Source of the DNA: Desulfuromonadales bacterium
Lineage (GTDB): Bacteria; Desulfobacterota; Desulfuromonadia; Desulfuromonadales; BM103
Assembly: GCA_030614505.1 (NCBI GenBank)
Contig: JAUWTX010000093.1
Span: forward strand, 1-7,307
Length of the DNA stretch: 7,307 nt
Direction of reading: 5' to 3'
Shown: piece after piece, positions 1 to 5,049 of the stretch
Layout: each line of letters begins with the position of its first letter
How positions within the stretch are numbered: the first letter of the stretch is position 1
Position numbers and translations under genes: made by a program
The notes under the pieces: generated by a model
Seen by the model: the letters and a program-made list of their open reading frames with translations, nothing else
Databases searched by the model: none
What the model was told of the DNA's origin: nothing

Positions 1-446
1 ACGGAAAACGGGATTAGCTGGATGCTGGCGGTGTTGATAACGATGAAAGTCATCATCTCAGGCGTGATTGTGCCCTTGTCCTCGTTGAGCGTATCGAGTT
101 CCTGCATGGCCTTGATCCCCAGCGGTGTGGCCGCGTTGCCGAGCCCGAACAGGTTGGCCAAAACGTTCAGGGTGATGGCCGTAATGGAAGGGTGATCGCC
201 GGGGATGTTCTTGAACAACCGGGAGATGATCGGCTTGAAAAGGTGCGCGATCCGGTAGATCAGGCCGGAGTCTTCCAGAATCCTGGTGATCCCCAGCCAG
301 ACCGAGACGATGCCGAGAAGAAATAACGATATCTCCACGGCCGATTTCGCGCCATCGAAGATGGACTTGGTGAACGCCTCCAGGTTGCCGGTGAAAATGG
401 CGAAGACGATACTGACGCAGATCATGATCAGCCAGAGGATGTTCAT
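1..446 (-). CDS. spmA: Spore maturation protein A-like (nucleoside recognition/Gate domain) membrane protein, C-terminus cut by the window edge
   Basis: The reverse strand reads from ATG at 446-444 through 148 codons and leaves the window open. The protein begins MNILWLIMICVSIVFAIFTG, a first membrane segment, and later has the SpmA signatures FLLGIVSVWLGITRI, NIPGDHPS and NLFGLGNAATPLGIKAMQEL, ending at the edge near NTASIQLIPF. These match my memory of Bacillus SpmA closely in order and spacing. In Bacillus, SpmA and SpmB take part in spore-core dehydration. Homologues are widespread in non-sporulating bacteria, where the domain is thought to act in membrane transport; a specific role here is unknown. 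The start codon overlaps the stop codon of the upstream S66 peptidase gene by ATGA, so the two are probably translationally coupled. An spmB partner, if present, would lie beyond the left edge. Family call is strong, function weak. Confidence 0.92.
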   Translation of the reverse strand, partial: MNILWLIMICVSIVFAIFTGNLEAFTKSIFDGAKSAVEISLFLLGIVSVWLGITRILEDSGLIYRIAHLFKPIISRLFKNIPGDHPSITAITLNVLANLFGLGNAATPLGIKAMQELDTLNEDKGTITPEMMTFIVINTASIQLIPFS

Positions 447-1309
447 CGGGCCCCTCTGGGGAAAGACATTTTTCTGATCACAAGCTGCTTACTGTCCGTG
501 TTCAGCTCAACCTCCGCACCGATCGGCAAGGTGATCTTGTTCGCGACATGGCCGATGTAAGGGCAATGCACTACGGGGAAGTCCAACACCATTTGCGAGG
601 CCAGTATGTCATAGACCTTCTGGCTGCCGATCCCTCGGAAATCGCCGAGAAGGAGCGCCTTGATCCCCTTGAATTTCCCGGCAAGAATCCACTGTGTCAG
701 GAAGCGATCCACCTCGTGCAGCTCTTCATCGACATCTTCGAGGAACAGGATCGAGCCGGCCGTGTCGATCTCCCAGTCCGTATCGATCAGAGCTGTCAGG
801 GTAATCAGATTGCCGCCTTTGAGGGTTCCGGTGGCAGAGCCGGGGTGGTAGACCTTGCAACGGGCTCCTTTGAGCAGGTTTTTCTCTGGATAGCCTTTGA
901 CGGCGTTCACCAGCGATTTAAGCGTGAATGCCGTTGGCGTGCTCAGGTTGATCACCATGGGGGCATGCAAGGTCACCAGCCCGGTGCGCTCGAAGATCGG
1001 ATTGAGTAATGCGCTCAAATCGCTGAAACCAGCTATGATCTTGGGGTGCTTTTTGATTAATTCGAAGTCTATGAAAGGAAGTGATTTCATCGCACTGTAC
1101 CCCCCGCGCAAGGCCATGATCATATCGACACCGGGATCTTCAAACGCCCCATGTATTTGATTTGCCTTCTCTCGCGGCGAGGGGAGTTCCTTCGGGAATT
1201 CCGGATTTATGACGTTAAACCCCAACGTTGTGAGCTGATTGATCCCACCTGTAAAGTCACGTTTTTTCTTGATTAAATAACTTGGCGTCACGATAAAGAC
1301 GTTATTCAA
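443..1309 (-). CDS. S66-family LD-carboxypeptidase (muramoyltetrapeptide carboxypeptidase, LdcA/MccF type)
   Basis: LdcA-type S66 enzymes are cytoplasmic serine peptidases that remove the terminal D-Ala from recycled murein tetrapeptides; MccF relatives cleave microcin C-like compounds. The 288-aa product has the expected order: a core start (VFIVTPSYL), an ARGGY-like ALRGGYSAMKSLPFIDF, the nucleophile motif AGFSDLSALL (Ser96), GLVTLHAPM, LFLEDVDEE (Glu191) and PYIGHVANKITLPIGAEVEL (His254). Together these give the Ser-Glu-His triad. The reading frame stays open upstream to a TTG at 1414, but those 35 residues (rich in Trp, Pro and Ser) do not look like the family. I chose TTG at 1309-1307 because GGAG lies 9 nt upstream of it (1322-1319) and the core begins immediately after. 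GTG at 1324-1322 is the alternative. The stop TGA (445-443) overlaps the spmA ATG. Whether it is a recycling LdcA or an MccF-type detoxifier cannot be told from sequence alone. Confidence 0.92.
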   Translation of the reverse strand: MNNVFIVTPSYLIKKKRDFTGGINQLTTLGFNVINPEFPKELPSPREKANQIHGAFEDPGVDMIMALRGGYSAMKSLPFIDFELIKKHPKIIAGFSDLSALLNPIFERTGLVTLHAPMVINLSTPTAFTLKSLVNAVKGYPEKNLLKGARCKVYHPGSATGTLKGGNLITLTALIDTDWEIDTAGSILFLEDVDEELHEVDRFLTQWILAGKFKGIKALLLGDFRGIGSQKVYDILASQMVLDFPVVHCPYIGHVANKITLPIGAEVELNTDSKQLVIRKMSFPRGAR

Positions 1310-1414
1310 TGGATAAATCTCCACGCTTACGAGAATCGCCCGCTTTGGTGGGTTCGATGGGGGCCAGGATGAGAAGAACCCTAAAACGTGGCCCCATGGG
1401 CGTTGCCGCCCCAA

Positions 1415-1639
1415 AATTCCAGGCAGTTATTTTGCTTCAATTTATCTCTAAGCAAGTATAAATACAACCTAGATTGGACATATAATGTTTGTTTTGGGAT
1501 CCATACTTCAGGAAATCAGGGTTTCTGGAAATCTCTGCATTTCCACCAAATCAACACACACCAAACAATGCGAGAGGATAAATTAAGGGCCTCCCCCCTT
1601 TGACCTCTACCTGTGACCAAGTATGACTTGAAGCATAAA
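1415..1639. other. Non-coding stretch upstream of the S66 gene, left edge of the accessory region
   Basis: I find no convincing gene on either strand. The plus-strand open frame across 1388-1603 has no ribosome binding site and no recognisable protein character. The stretch holds the minus-strand promoter candidate at 1439-1467, a perfect TATAAT at 1481-1486 on the plus strand with no -35 box at a usable distance, and a 7-bp hairpin, TGGAAAT-ctctgc-ATTTCCA, at 1526-1545 that has no T-run on either side. Base composition is AT-richer than the S66 gene to its left. Confidence 0.4.
1439..1467 (-). promoter_or_regulatory. Candidate sigma70-type promoter for the S66-spmA pair
   Basis: On the reverse strand TTGTAT (1467-1462) and TAAATT (1444-1439) are separated by exactly 17 nt, about 130 nt upstream of the preferred S66 start. 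Both hexamers are imperfect and the stretch is AT-rich, so chance is a real alternative. Confidence 0.25.
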
Positions 1640-1700
1640 CTTTAACCGTCTAGTTGCGAGGTGATATCAAGCGTACTCGCTCTTAGAATCAATGTTAGGC
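1640..1700 (+). repeat. Candidate integron attC recombination site 1
   Basis: The 61-bp element starts with CTTTAAC (1640-1646, one mismatch to the R'' core RYYYAAC) and ends with GTTAGGC (1694-1700, a full match to the R' core GTTRRRY). Between them lies an inverted repeat: TCTAgttGCGAG (1649-1660) pairs with CTCGCtctTAGA (1676-1687) as 4+5 bp around a 3x3 internal loop, closing a 15-nt loop. Spacers between core and arm are unequal (2 nt left, 6 nt right). This is the R''-L''-loop-L'-R' architecture of attC sites. If real, recombination would fall between G1694 and T1695, and the next cassette would begin at 1695. The cores are short and occur by chance, so the paired arms carry most of the weight. 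Confidence 0.42.
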
Positions 1701-1712
1701 TTTGAGGATGAT

Positions 1713-1871
1713 ATGCCCATAAGCTATGATGGATTAAATTTCATTCAAAAACGAAAGCGCTTAAACCGGCACGGATATCTGATAATAAGCACTTGTGCTA
1801 CAGGCCTTATTGTTGGTGCTTTATATATGTTTCAGACCTACCCACGAAAAATGGACACCCTCATCAATTAG
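1713..1871 (+). CDS. Small single-pass membrane protein, 52 aa, unknown
   Basis: ATG at 1713 follows GAGG (1704-1707) by 5 nt, a good ribosome binding site, and the frame runs 52 codons to TAG at 1869-1871. The product starts MPISYDGLNFIQ and then has a strongly basic stretch KRKRLNRH (residues 13-20). A hydrophobic segment of about 18 residues follows (LIISTCATGLIVGALYMF, 23-40), then a short polar tail with PRK. The positive-inside rule suggests a cytoplasmic N-terminus. It lies just downstream of candidate attC site 1, where the first ORF of a cassette would be expected, and 28 nt before the next small ORF. I do not recognise the family. A chance ORF is possible, but the ribosome site plus coherent TM topology favour a real gene. 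Confidence 0.5.
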   Translation: MPISYDGLNFIQKRKRLNRHGYLIISTCATGLIVGALYMFQTYPRKMDTLIN

Positions 1872-1899
1872 GTTAATATCGAACGGGAGGTGTCATAGA

Positions 1900-2031
1900 A
1901 TGGTAAAAATGGTTAAACACCTGACAAAAAAAATCTACGCAGAGGAAAAATGCTTCTGCATTAAATCTGAATATTTCGGTGGTGCTCAAGTAATTCGTCG
2001 CCGGTTACCGTTTCCCGTCAGGACACTCTGA
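1900..2031 (+). CDS. Small basic protein or leader ORF, 43 aa, directly upstream of the macrodomain gene
   Basis: ATG at 1900 follows GGGAGG (1885-1890) by 9 nt, the best ribosome binding site in this stretch. The frame runs 43 codons to TGA at 2029-2031, one base before the macrodomain ATG (TGA-A-ATG). The product is basic: MVKMVKHLTKKIYAEE, a CFC motif near residues 18-20, then IRRRLPFPVRTL at the C-terminus. The macrodomain start has only a weak site of its own (AGGA 9 nt upstream), so this ORF may serve mainly to deliver ribosomes to it by termination-reinitiation. I do not recognise the family. It could be a genuine small protein, a translated leader, or spurious. Confidence 0.45.
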   Translation: MVKMVKHLTKKIYAEEKCFCIKSEYFGGAQVIRRRLPFPVRTL

Positions 2032-2032
2032 A

Positions 2033-2551
2033 ATGCCCACAGTGCTTCGCGCGGTTCGCGCCGACATTACAACACTTGCTGTTGATGCCATCGTCAACGC
2101 GGCGAATTCTTCGCTCCTTGGGGGCGGTGGCGTTGACGGGGCAATACACCGTGCCGCGGGGCCGGAGTTGCTCAACGAGTGCCTCTTGCTAGGGGGCTGC
2201 CAAACAGGCAACGCCAAGATCACCAAGGGTCATCGCCTTCCAGCCAGTTACATCATTCACACAGTTGGCCCCGTTTGGCGAGGAGGTTCGTCCCGTGAGC
2301 CCGAGCTTCTTGCTTCCTGCTACCGCCGCGCGATCAAGCTTGCCGTAGCGAAGCGTGTTCAAACACTGGCTTTTCCAAGTATAAGCACTGGCATCTACGG
2401 CTACCCTGTTGATTTGGCAGCCAAAGTTGCCGTGGACACAGTCCGCACGTCGCTCCTGGAGTTCGGCGTGCTCAAAGAGGTAATCTTCTGCTGCTTCTCG
2501 AGCAACGATCTGGCTATCTACGAAGGCATCCTGGGTGAAACCATGCCCTAA
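2033..2551 (+). CDS. Macrodomain protein, MacroD/YmdB-type ADP-ribose or O-acetyl-ADP-ribose hydrolase
   Basis: The 172-aa product is a single macrodomain from end to end, the usual length for stand-alone bacterial members. Visible motifs in order: RADITTLAVDAIVNAANSSL (adenine- and ribose-binding region with the VDAIVNAAN hallmark), GGGGVDGAIHRAAG (catalytic loop), TGNAKITKGHRLPASYIIHT, VGPVW, then FPSISTGIYGYPVDLAA (phosphate-binding loop). The acidic residue of the first motif is kept (Asp11), although the usual preceding Gly is Ala. MacroD-type enzymes remove mono-ADP-ribose from acidic residues and hydrolyse O-acetyl-ADP-ribose in the cytoplasm; some relatives act as antitoxins to DNA or protein ADP-ribosyltransferases. 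The ATG follows the 43-aa ORF by one base. The TAA stop (2549-2551) lies inside the 5' core of candidate attC site 2, as is common in integron cassettes. It looks more GC-rich than its neighbours in this stretch, suggesting separate origin. The physiological substrate is not deducible. Confidence 0.95.
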   Translation: MPTVLRAVRADITTLAVDAIVNAANSSLLGGGGVDGAIHRAAGPELLNECLLLGGCQTGNAKITKGHRLPASYIIHTVGPVWRGGSSREPELLASCYRRAIKLAVAKRVQTLAFPSISTGIYGYPVDLAAKVAVDTVRTSLLEFGVLKEVIFCCFSSNDLAIYEGILGETMP

Positions 2552-2599
2552 CCAATCACTGAAGCAAACGGGGTGGTAGACGGGTGGTTCGTGTTAAGA
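2546..2599 (+). repeat. Candidate integron attC recombination site 2, overlapping the macrodomain stop codon
   Basis: The 54-bp element has the 5' core CCCTAAC (2546-2552; one mismatch to RYYYAAC) and the 3' core GTTAAGA (2593-2599; last base off consensus). AATCAC (2554-2559) can pair with GTGGTT (2584-2589), five Watson-Crick pairs and one wobble, with spacers of 1 and 3 nt to the cores and a 24-nt loop. The macrodomain TAA is part of the 5' core. The arms are short, so alone this would be weak; position right after a gene and the similar site 1 raise its credibility. Confidence 0.38.
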
Positions 2600-2660
2600 T
2601 TTCTACACACTTAAAAGTGACCAAGCAAAGCGAGCTGGGCCTGGTCCGATAGAAGGCAAC

Positions 2661-3026
2661 ATGACTGATCAAGAAAACAAAAACATCCACCGTGGTTTAG
2701 CTGAAATTTGGCGAAGAGAAAAACTTCTGGTTGCCAGCATGTGCTGCCTGGCGGTTTTCGCAATCATCGTTTCAACCTCTACTTCTATGATTTTAGGCAG
2801 GTACACACACTTAATTGTCCTTATCATCCCTGTTGTTGTTCATTTCAAGGTTTGGTCCTGGGTTCGAAATACACCTTGTCCAAAATGTGGGGGGCCATAT
2901 GGTGGACACAGGGCGCAAAGAAAATGTGTACATTGCGGCTTTGAGCTATTAAGAGAAAAACCAATTAACTACAGACTTTCAATTAAAGAGATCACCTATC
3001 AACCTGTTGAGAAATTCCGACCATAA
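2661..3026 (+). CDS. Small membrane protein with a C-terminal zinc ribbon, 121 aa, unknown function
   Basis: ATG at 2661 is preceded by GAAGG with about 5 nt spacing. The protein has a charged N-terminus (residues 1-21), then two probable membrane segments (about 22-41 with VASMCCLAVFAIIV, and about 48-66 with LIVLIIPVVVHFKVW). A four-cysteine ribbon follows: Cys73-x2-Cys76 (CPKCGG) and Cys89-x2-Cys92 (CVHCGF), 12 residues apart, the usual pattern for binding one zinc. A polar tail of about 27 residues closes it. Both ends are probably cytoplasmic, with a hairpin in the membrane. It ends 5 nt before candidate attC site 3 and begins about 60 nt after site 2, so it would be the only gene of its own cassette. 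No enzymatic motif is visible; it may be a sensor, adaptor or uncharacterised accessory protein. AT-richer than the flanking core genes. Confidence 0.75.
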   Translation: MTDQENKNIHRGLAEIWRREKLLVASMCCLAVFAIIVSTSTSMILGRYTHLIVLIIPVVVHFKVWSWVRNTPCPKCGGPYGGHRAQRKCVHCGFELLREKPINYRLSIKEITYQPVEKFRP

Positions 3027-3031
3027 AGGCC

Positions 3032-3084
3032 TGCTAACCACTCCCACGAACTGGCACTTGAAGCAGTGGTGATTCGCGTTAACA
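3032..3084 (+). repeat. Inverted-repeat element after the zinc-ribbon gene; weak candidate attC site 3
   Basis: A 53-bp element starting TGCTAAC (3032-3038) and ending GTTAACA (3078-3084); the ends are near-complements (6 of 7). Inside, ACCACT (3037-3042) pairs perfectly with AGTGGT (3065-3070), but the left arm overlaps the 5' core, which is not standard attC geometry, and both cores deviate from consensus. It lies 5 nt after the zinc-ribbon stop codon. No T-run follows, so it is not a typical terminator. It shares ACTTGAAGC (3056-3064) with 1626-1634, next to site 1, and site 2 has the similar ACTGAAGC. Confidence 0.25.
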
Positions 3085-3163
3085 TTCGACTAGCTCGAAC
3101 CTGAATTCGCCATTGCTTAAGTCAAAACCGTTATAGCCATGATACTTTCATAACAAGGATTTC

Positions 3164-3183
3164 CATGGGAGGCCCTTCCCATG
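3164..3183. repeat. Perfect 7-bp hairpin
   Basis: CATGGGA (3164-3170) and TCCCATG (3177-3183) are perfect complements around GGCCCT. The left arm contains an ATG preceded by AAGGA (3155-3159), so a folded RNA would hide that start codon. No T-run follows, so it does not resemble a terminator. Confidence 0.45.
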
Positions 3184-3200
3184 CTAAGCAGGGAATACTC

Positions 3201-3229
3201 TTGTGCTTTTCGATACGTCATGGTAAAAA
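3201..3229 (+). promoter_or_regulatory. Candidate promoter for the plsY-mltG operon
   Basis: TTGTGC (3201-3206), a 17-nt spacer, and TAAAAA (3224-3229) preceded by TGG, which fits an extended -10 (TGn). The -35 matches only three bases of consensus. It lies about 155 nt upstream of plsY and is the best spaced pair I found in the leader. Confidence 0.28.
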
Positions 3230-3299
3230 TTTTCTATTAACTCTTAATCCTGCGTCAGCCAGTTACTCATGGATTCAGGTTATCGTTACAGGCCCATCC

Positions 3300-3327
3300 G
3301 GGATCGCTGATTCGAATCAGTACTCCC
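3300..3327. promoter_or_regulatory. 28-bp dyad with a perfect 14-bp palindromic centre, possible operator or hairpin
   Basis: The centre CTGATTCGAATCAG (3307-3320) is a perfect palindrome, flanked symmetrically by GGGA (3300-3303) and TCCC (3324-3327) with 3-nt gaps. It lies 58 nt upstream of the plsY ATG and just downstream of the promoter candidate, a position suited to an operator. TTTTT follows 7 nt after the dyad, so an attenuator-like terminator in the leader is the alternative. Confidence 0.45.
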
Positions 3328-3385
3328 GACCAGTTTTTATTCATAAAGCGGCCAACTGTGGACGCTTTTGTCTTTTGAGACCGTT

Positions 3386-3982
3386 ATGGACGACCTGCTT
3401 TTCATCTTTGTTCTGATCGTCATTTATCTGATCGCCGCCATTCCGACCGGCGTCGTTCTCTCCCGCCTGATGGGTAGCGAGGACGTACGCCAAAAAGGCA
3501 GCGGCAATATCGGTGCAAGCAATGTCTACCGGGTCGCCGGAAAACTGGCAGGCATCCTGACACTCATCGGTGACGCCCTGAAAGGCTTTCTGCCGTTGTT
3601 GGCCTATAAATCCTGGCTGGAACCAACTCCGGCACAACTCGGCGTTGCCAGTGCATTGGCGATTATTGCTCATTGCTATCCGGTTTACCTGAAGTTCAAG
3701 GGCGGCAAAGGGGTCGCCACTGCACTCGGCATCTTCCTGGTTCTCTCGCCGCAGGCAGTACTCGGCGCCCTGGTCATCTTCGTGCTGGTGGTCGGTACAA
3801 CCCGTTATATTTCCCTCGGTTCAGTCCTGGCAGCCTTGTCGGCACCATTGTTGATCCTGGTGTTGAACCACCCGCAGCCAATTTTCCTGGCGACCCTTTT
3901 TATTGCCATACTGGTTGTCTGGCGGCACCGCAGCAATATCCGACGTTTGTTAGACGGGACCGAAACCCGCTTCAAAGCGTAA
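3386..3982 (+). CDS. plsY: Glycerol-3-phosphate acyltransferase PlsY (acyl-phosphate dependent)
   Basis: PlsY transfers the acyl group from acyl-phosphate (made by PlsX) to glycerol-3-phosphate, giving lysophosphatidic acid, the first committed step of phospholipid synthesis, in the inner membrane. The 198-aa product is full length and carries all family motifs: GSGNIGASNVYR (38-49), GDALKG (62-67), HCYPVYLKFKGGKGVATALG (96-115, with the glycine-rich acyl-phosphate loop), RYISLGS (140-146) and the C-terminal HRSNIRRLLDGTETRFK. Hydrophobic segments around residues 4-25, 52-72, 86-100, 112-137 and 148-178 give the expected multi-pass topology. I chose ATG at 3386 because the first membrane helix starts right after it; the frame is open to a TTG at 3368, which would add six residues. 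The ribosome site is weak. It is followed by mltG after 22 nt and is the probable first gene of the operon. Confidence 0.97.
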   Translation: MDDLLFIFVLIVIYLIAAIPTGVVLSRLMGSEDVRQKGSGNIGASNVYRVAGKLAGILTLIGDALKGFLPLLAYKSWLEPTPAQLGVASALAIIAHCYPVYLKFKGGKGVATALGIFLVLSPQAVLGALVIFVLVVGTTRYISLGSVLAALSAPLLILVLNHPQPIFLATLFIAILVVWRHRSNIRRLLDGTETRFKA

Positions 3983-4004
3983 CGGATCTCACAGGAAGCC
4001 CTTG

Positions 4005-5009
4005 ATGAGCTTGCGCCCCAGAAACCTGATCCTGACAATCTTTGCCCTCATCGGTATCTCTTTGCTGTGCGTCGGCATATGGCTGCAGAGCTACATTACA
4101 ACCACCATCACCCCGACAGAACCGCAGGTCATTGAAATCAAACCGGGCAGTTCTTTTGCGCGTATTGCCCATCAACTCGAGAAATTTGGCGTCATCAGTG
4201 ATGCCAGACGCTTCACCCTGCTGGCCCGTTGGCGCAAGGCAACCGGAAAGATACACGCCGGTGAATACCTCTTCGAAGTGGCCACCAAGCCGGATGATGT
4301 CCTCAGCCGCCTGGTCGCCGGCGATATTCGTAAGTTCCAGGTGACTATCCCCGAAGGGTTTAACCTGCAAGAGATTGCTACGCGGCTTGAGAAGACCGGC
4401 ATCGGTTCTGCCGAGGAATTTCTATCACTATGCAACGACGTTGAATTCCTGAACGAGTTGGGTATCGATGCAGTGTCACTGGAAGGCTATCTCTTCCCGG
4501 AAACCTTTACCTACTCATCAACGACAACCCCGCGCCTACTACTGCATGCCATGGTGGCGCAGTTGCACGCTCAATTGACGCCGGAATTGCTTAAAGCTGC
4601 GAAGACTCTTAAGCTTAATCGCCATCAACTGATCACCCTGGCATCGATCATTCAGAAGGAAGCGGGGAATGTCATGGAAATGCCCCTGATCTCGGCAGTT
4701 TTTCACAATCGATTGAAACGTGGAATCGCTCTTCAAGCGGATCCAACAGTGATTTATGGCATTGCTGACTTCGACGGCAATCTCACCCGCAAACACCTGG
4801 AGACCCCGACTCCTTACAACACCTACAGGAAAAGAGGGCTACCACCGGGACCCATTGCCAGCCCGGGACAATTTGCGCTGCATGCAGCTGCAAATCCGGT
4901 CGCAAGTAAGAATCTGTATTTTGTAGCGCGAGGCGACGGCACTCATGAGTTCAACGCGACACTGAAAGCTCACAATCGCGCGGTACGACGCTATCAACTG
5001 CGGCGCTGA
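4005..5009 (+). CDS. mltG: Endolytic murein transglycosylase MltG
   Basis: MltG cleaves nascent glycan strands inside the chain, leaving 1,6-anhydro-MurNAc ends, and is thought to set strand length by terminating polymerisation. The 334-aa product has one N-terminal membrane anchor (about 8-28) with a short cytoplasmic start, so the rest is periplasmic. A LysM-like region follows (about 41-105, IEIKPGSSFARIAHQL), then the YceG catalytic domain. Its hallmarks are LEGYLFPETF (159-168), LASIIQKEAG (212-221, catalytic Glu219), SAVFHNRLKRGIALQADPTV (230-249), TPYNTYRKRGLPPGPIASPG (269-288) and LYFVARGDGTHEF (304-316). Where many homologues read EKE, this one has QKE; the catalytic Glu is retained. 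ATG at 4005 follows AGGA by 8 nt; a TTG immediately before it (4002) is less likely. It lies 22 nt after plsY and 40 nt before the multidomain regulator. Confidence 0.97.
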   Translation: MSLRPRNLILTIFALIGISLLCVGIWLQSYITTTITPTEPQVIEIKPGSSFARIAHQLEKFGVISDARRFTLLARWRKATGKIHAGEYLFEVATKPDDVLSRLVAGDIRKFQVTIPEGFNLQEIATRLEKTGIGSAEEFLSLCNDVEFLNELGIDAVSLEGYLFPETFTYSSTTTPRLLLHAMVAQLHAQLTPELLKAAKTLKLNRHQLITLASIIQKEAGNVMEMPLISAVFHNRLKRGIALQADPTVIYGIADFDGNLTRKHLETPTPYNTYRKRGLPPGPIASPGQFALHAAANPVASKNLYFVARGDGTHEFNATLKAHNRAVRRYQLRR

Positions 5010-5049
5010 AATAACAACTCGACGACTATCGGCAAGAAAGGCAACAAGC

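Larger units (their letters stand above)
3085..3385. other. Non-coding leader upstream of plsY
   Basis: No convincing gene. A plus-strand frame from ATG 3165, with AAGGA just upstream, runs into plsY and ends at 3416, but its product has no protein character I can recognise. The stretch contains a 7-bp hairpin at 3164-3183, a promoter candidate at 3201-3229 and a dyad at 3300-3327, each listed separately. The boundary between accessory and core sequence probably lies in here. Confidence 0.5.

Noticed and set aside
548..1009. 153-aa plus-strand open frame
   Set aside because: It lies wholly antisense to the S66 gene, whose catalytic motifs are clear on the other strand.
1481..1486. Perfect TATAAT on the plus strand as a cassette promoter
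   Set aside because: No -35 hexamer at 16-18 nt and no extended -10 TGn; TTGGAC nearby is far too close.
1388..1603. 71-aa plus-strand open frame
   Set aside because: No ribosome binding site, no recognisable domain, composition like AT-rich non-coding DNA.
3085..3140. A fourth attC-like site ending near CCGTTATAG
   Set aside because: Cores deviate too far from consensus and no convincing paired arms were found.
3298..3332. tRNA 3' end: GATTCGAATC looks like a T-loop and is followed by CTCCCGACCA
   Set aside because: The T-arm and acceptor are out of register by one base, the T-stem does not pair, and no matching 5' acceptor or anticodon arm lies about 70 nt upstream.
3165..3416. 83-aa plus-strand ORF with AAGGA upstream of its ATG
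   Set aside because: It overlaps the start of plsY out of frame, shows no coherent protein character, and its start is buried in a hairpin.
3950..3960. GTTAGAC, a full match to the attC R' core, inside plsY
   Set aside because: It lies in conserved coding sequence with no paired arms or 5' core; it shows how often this short motif occurs by chance.
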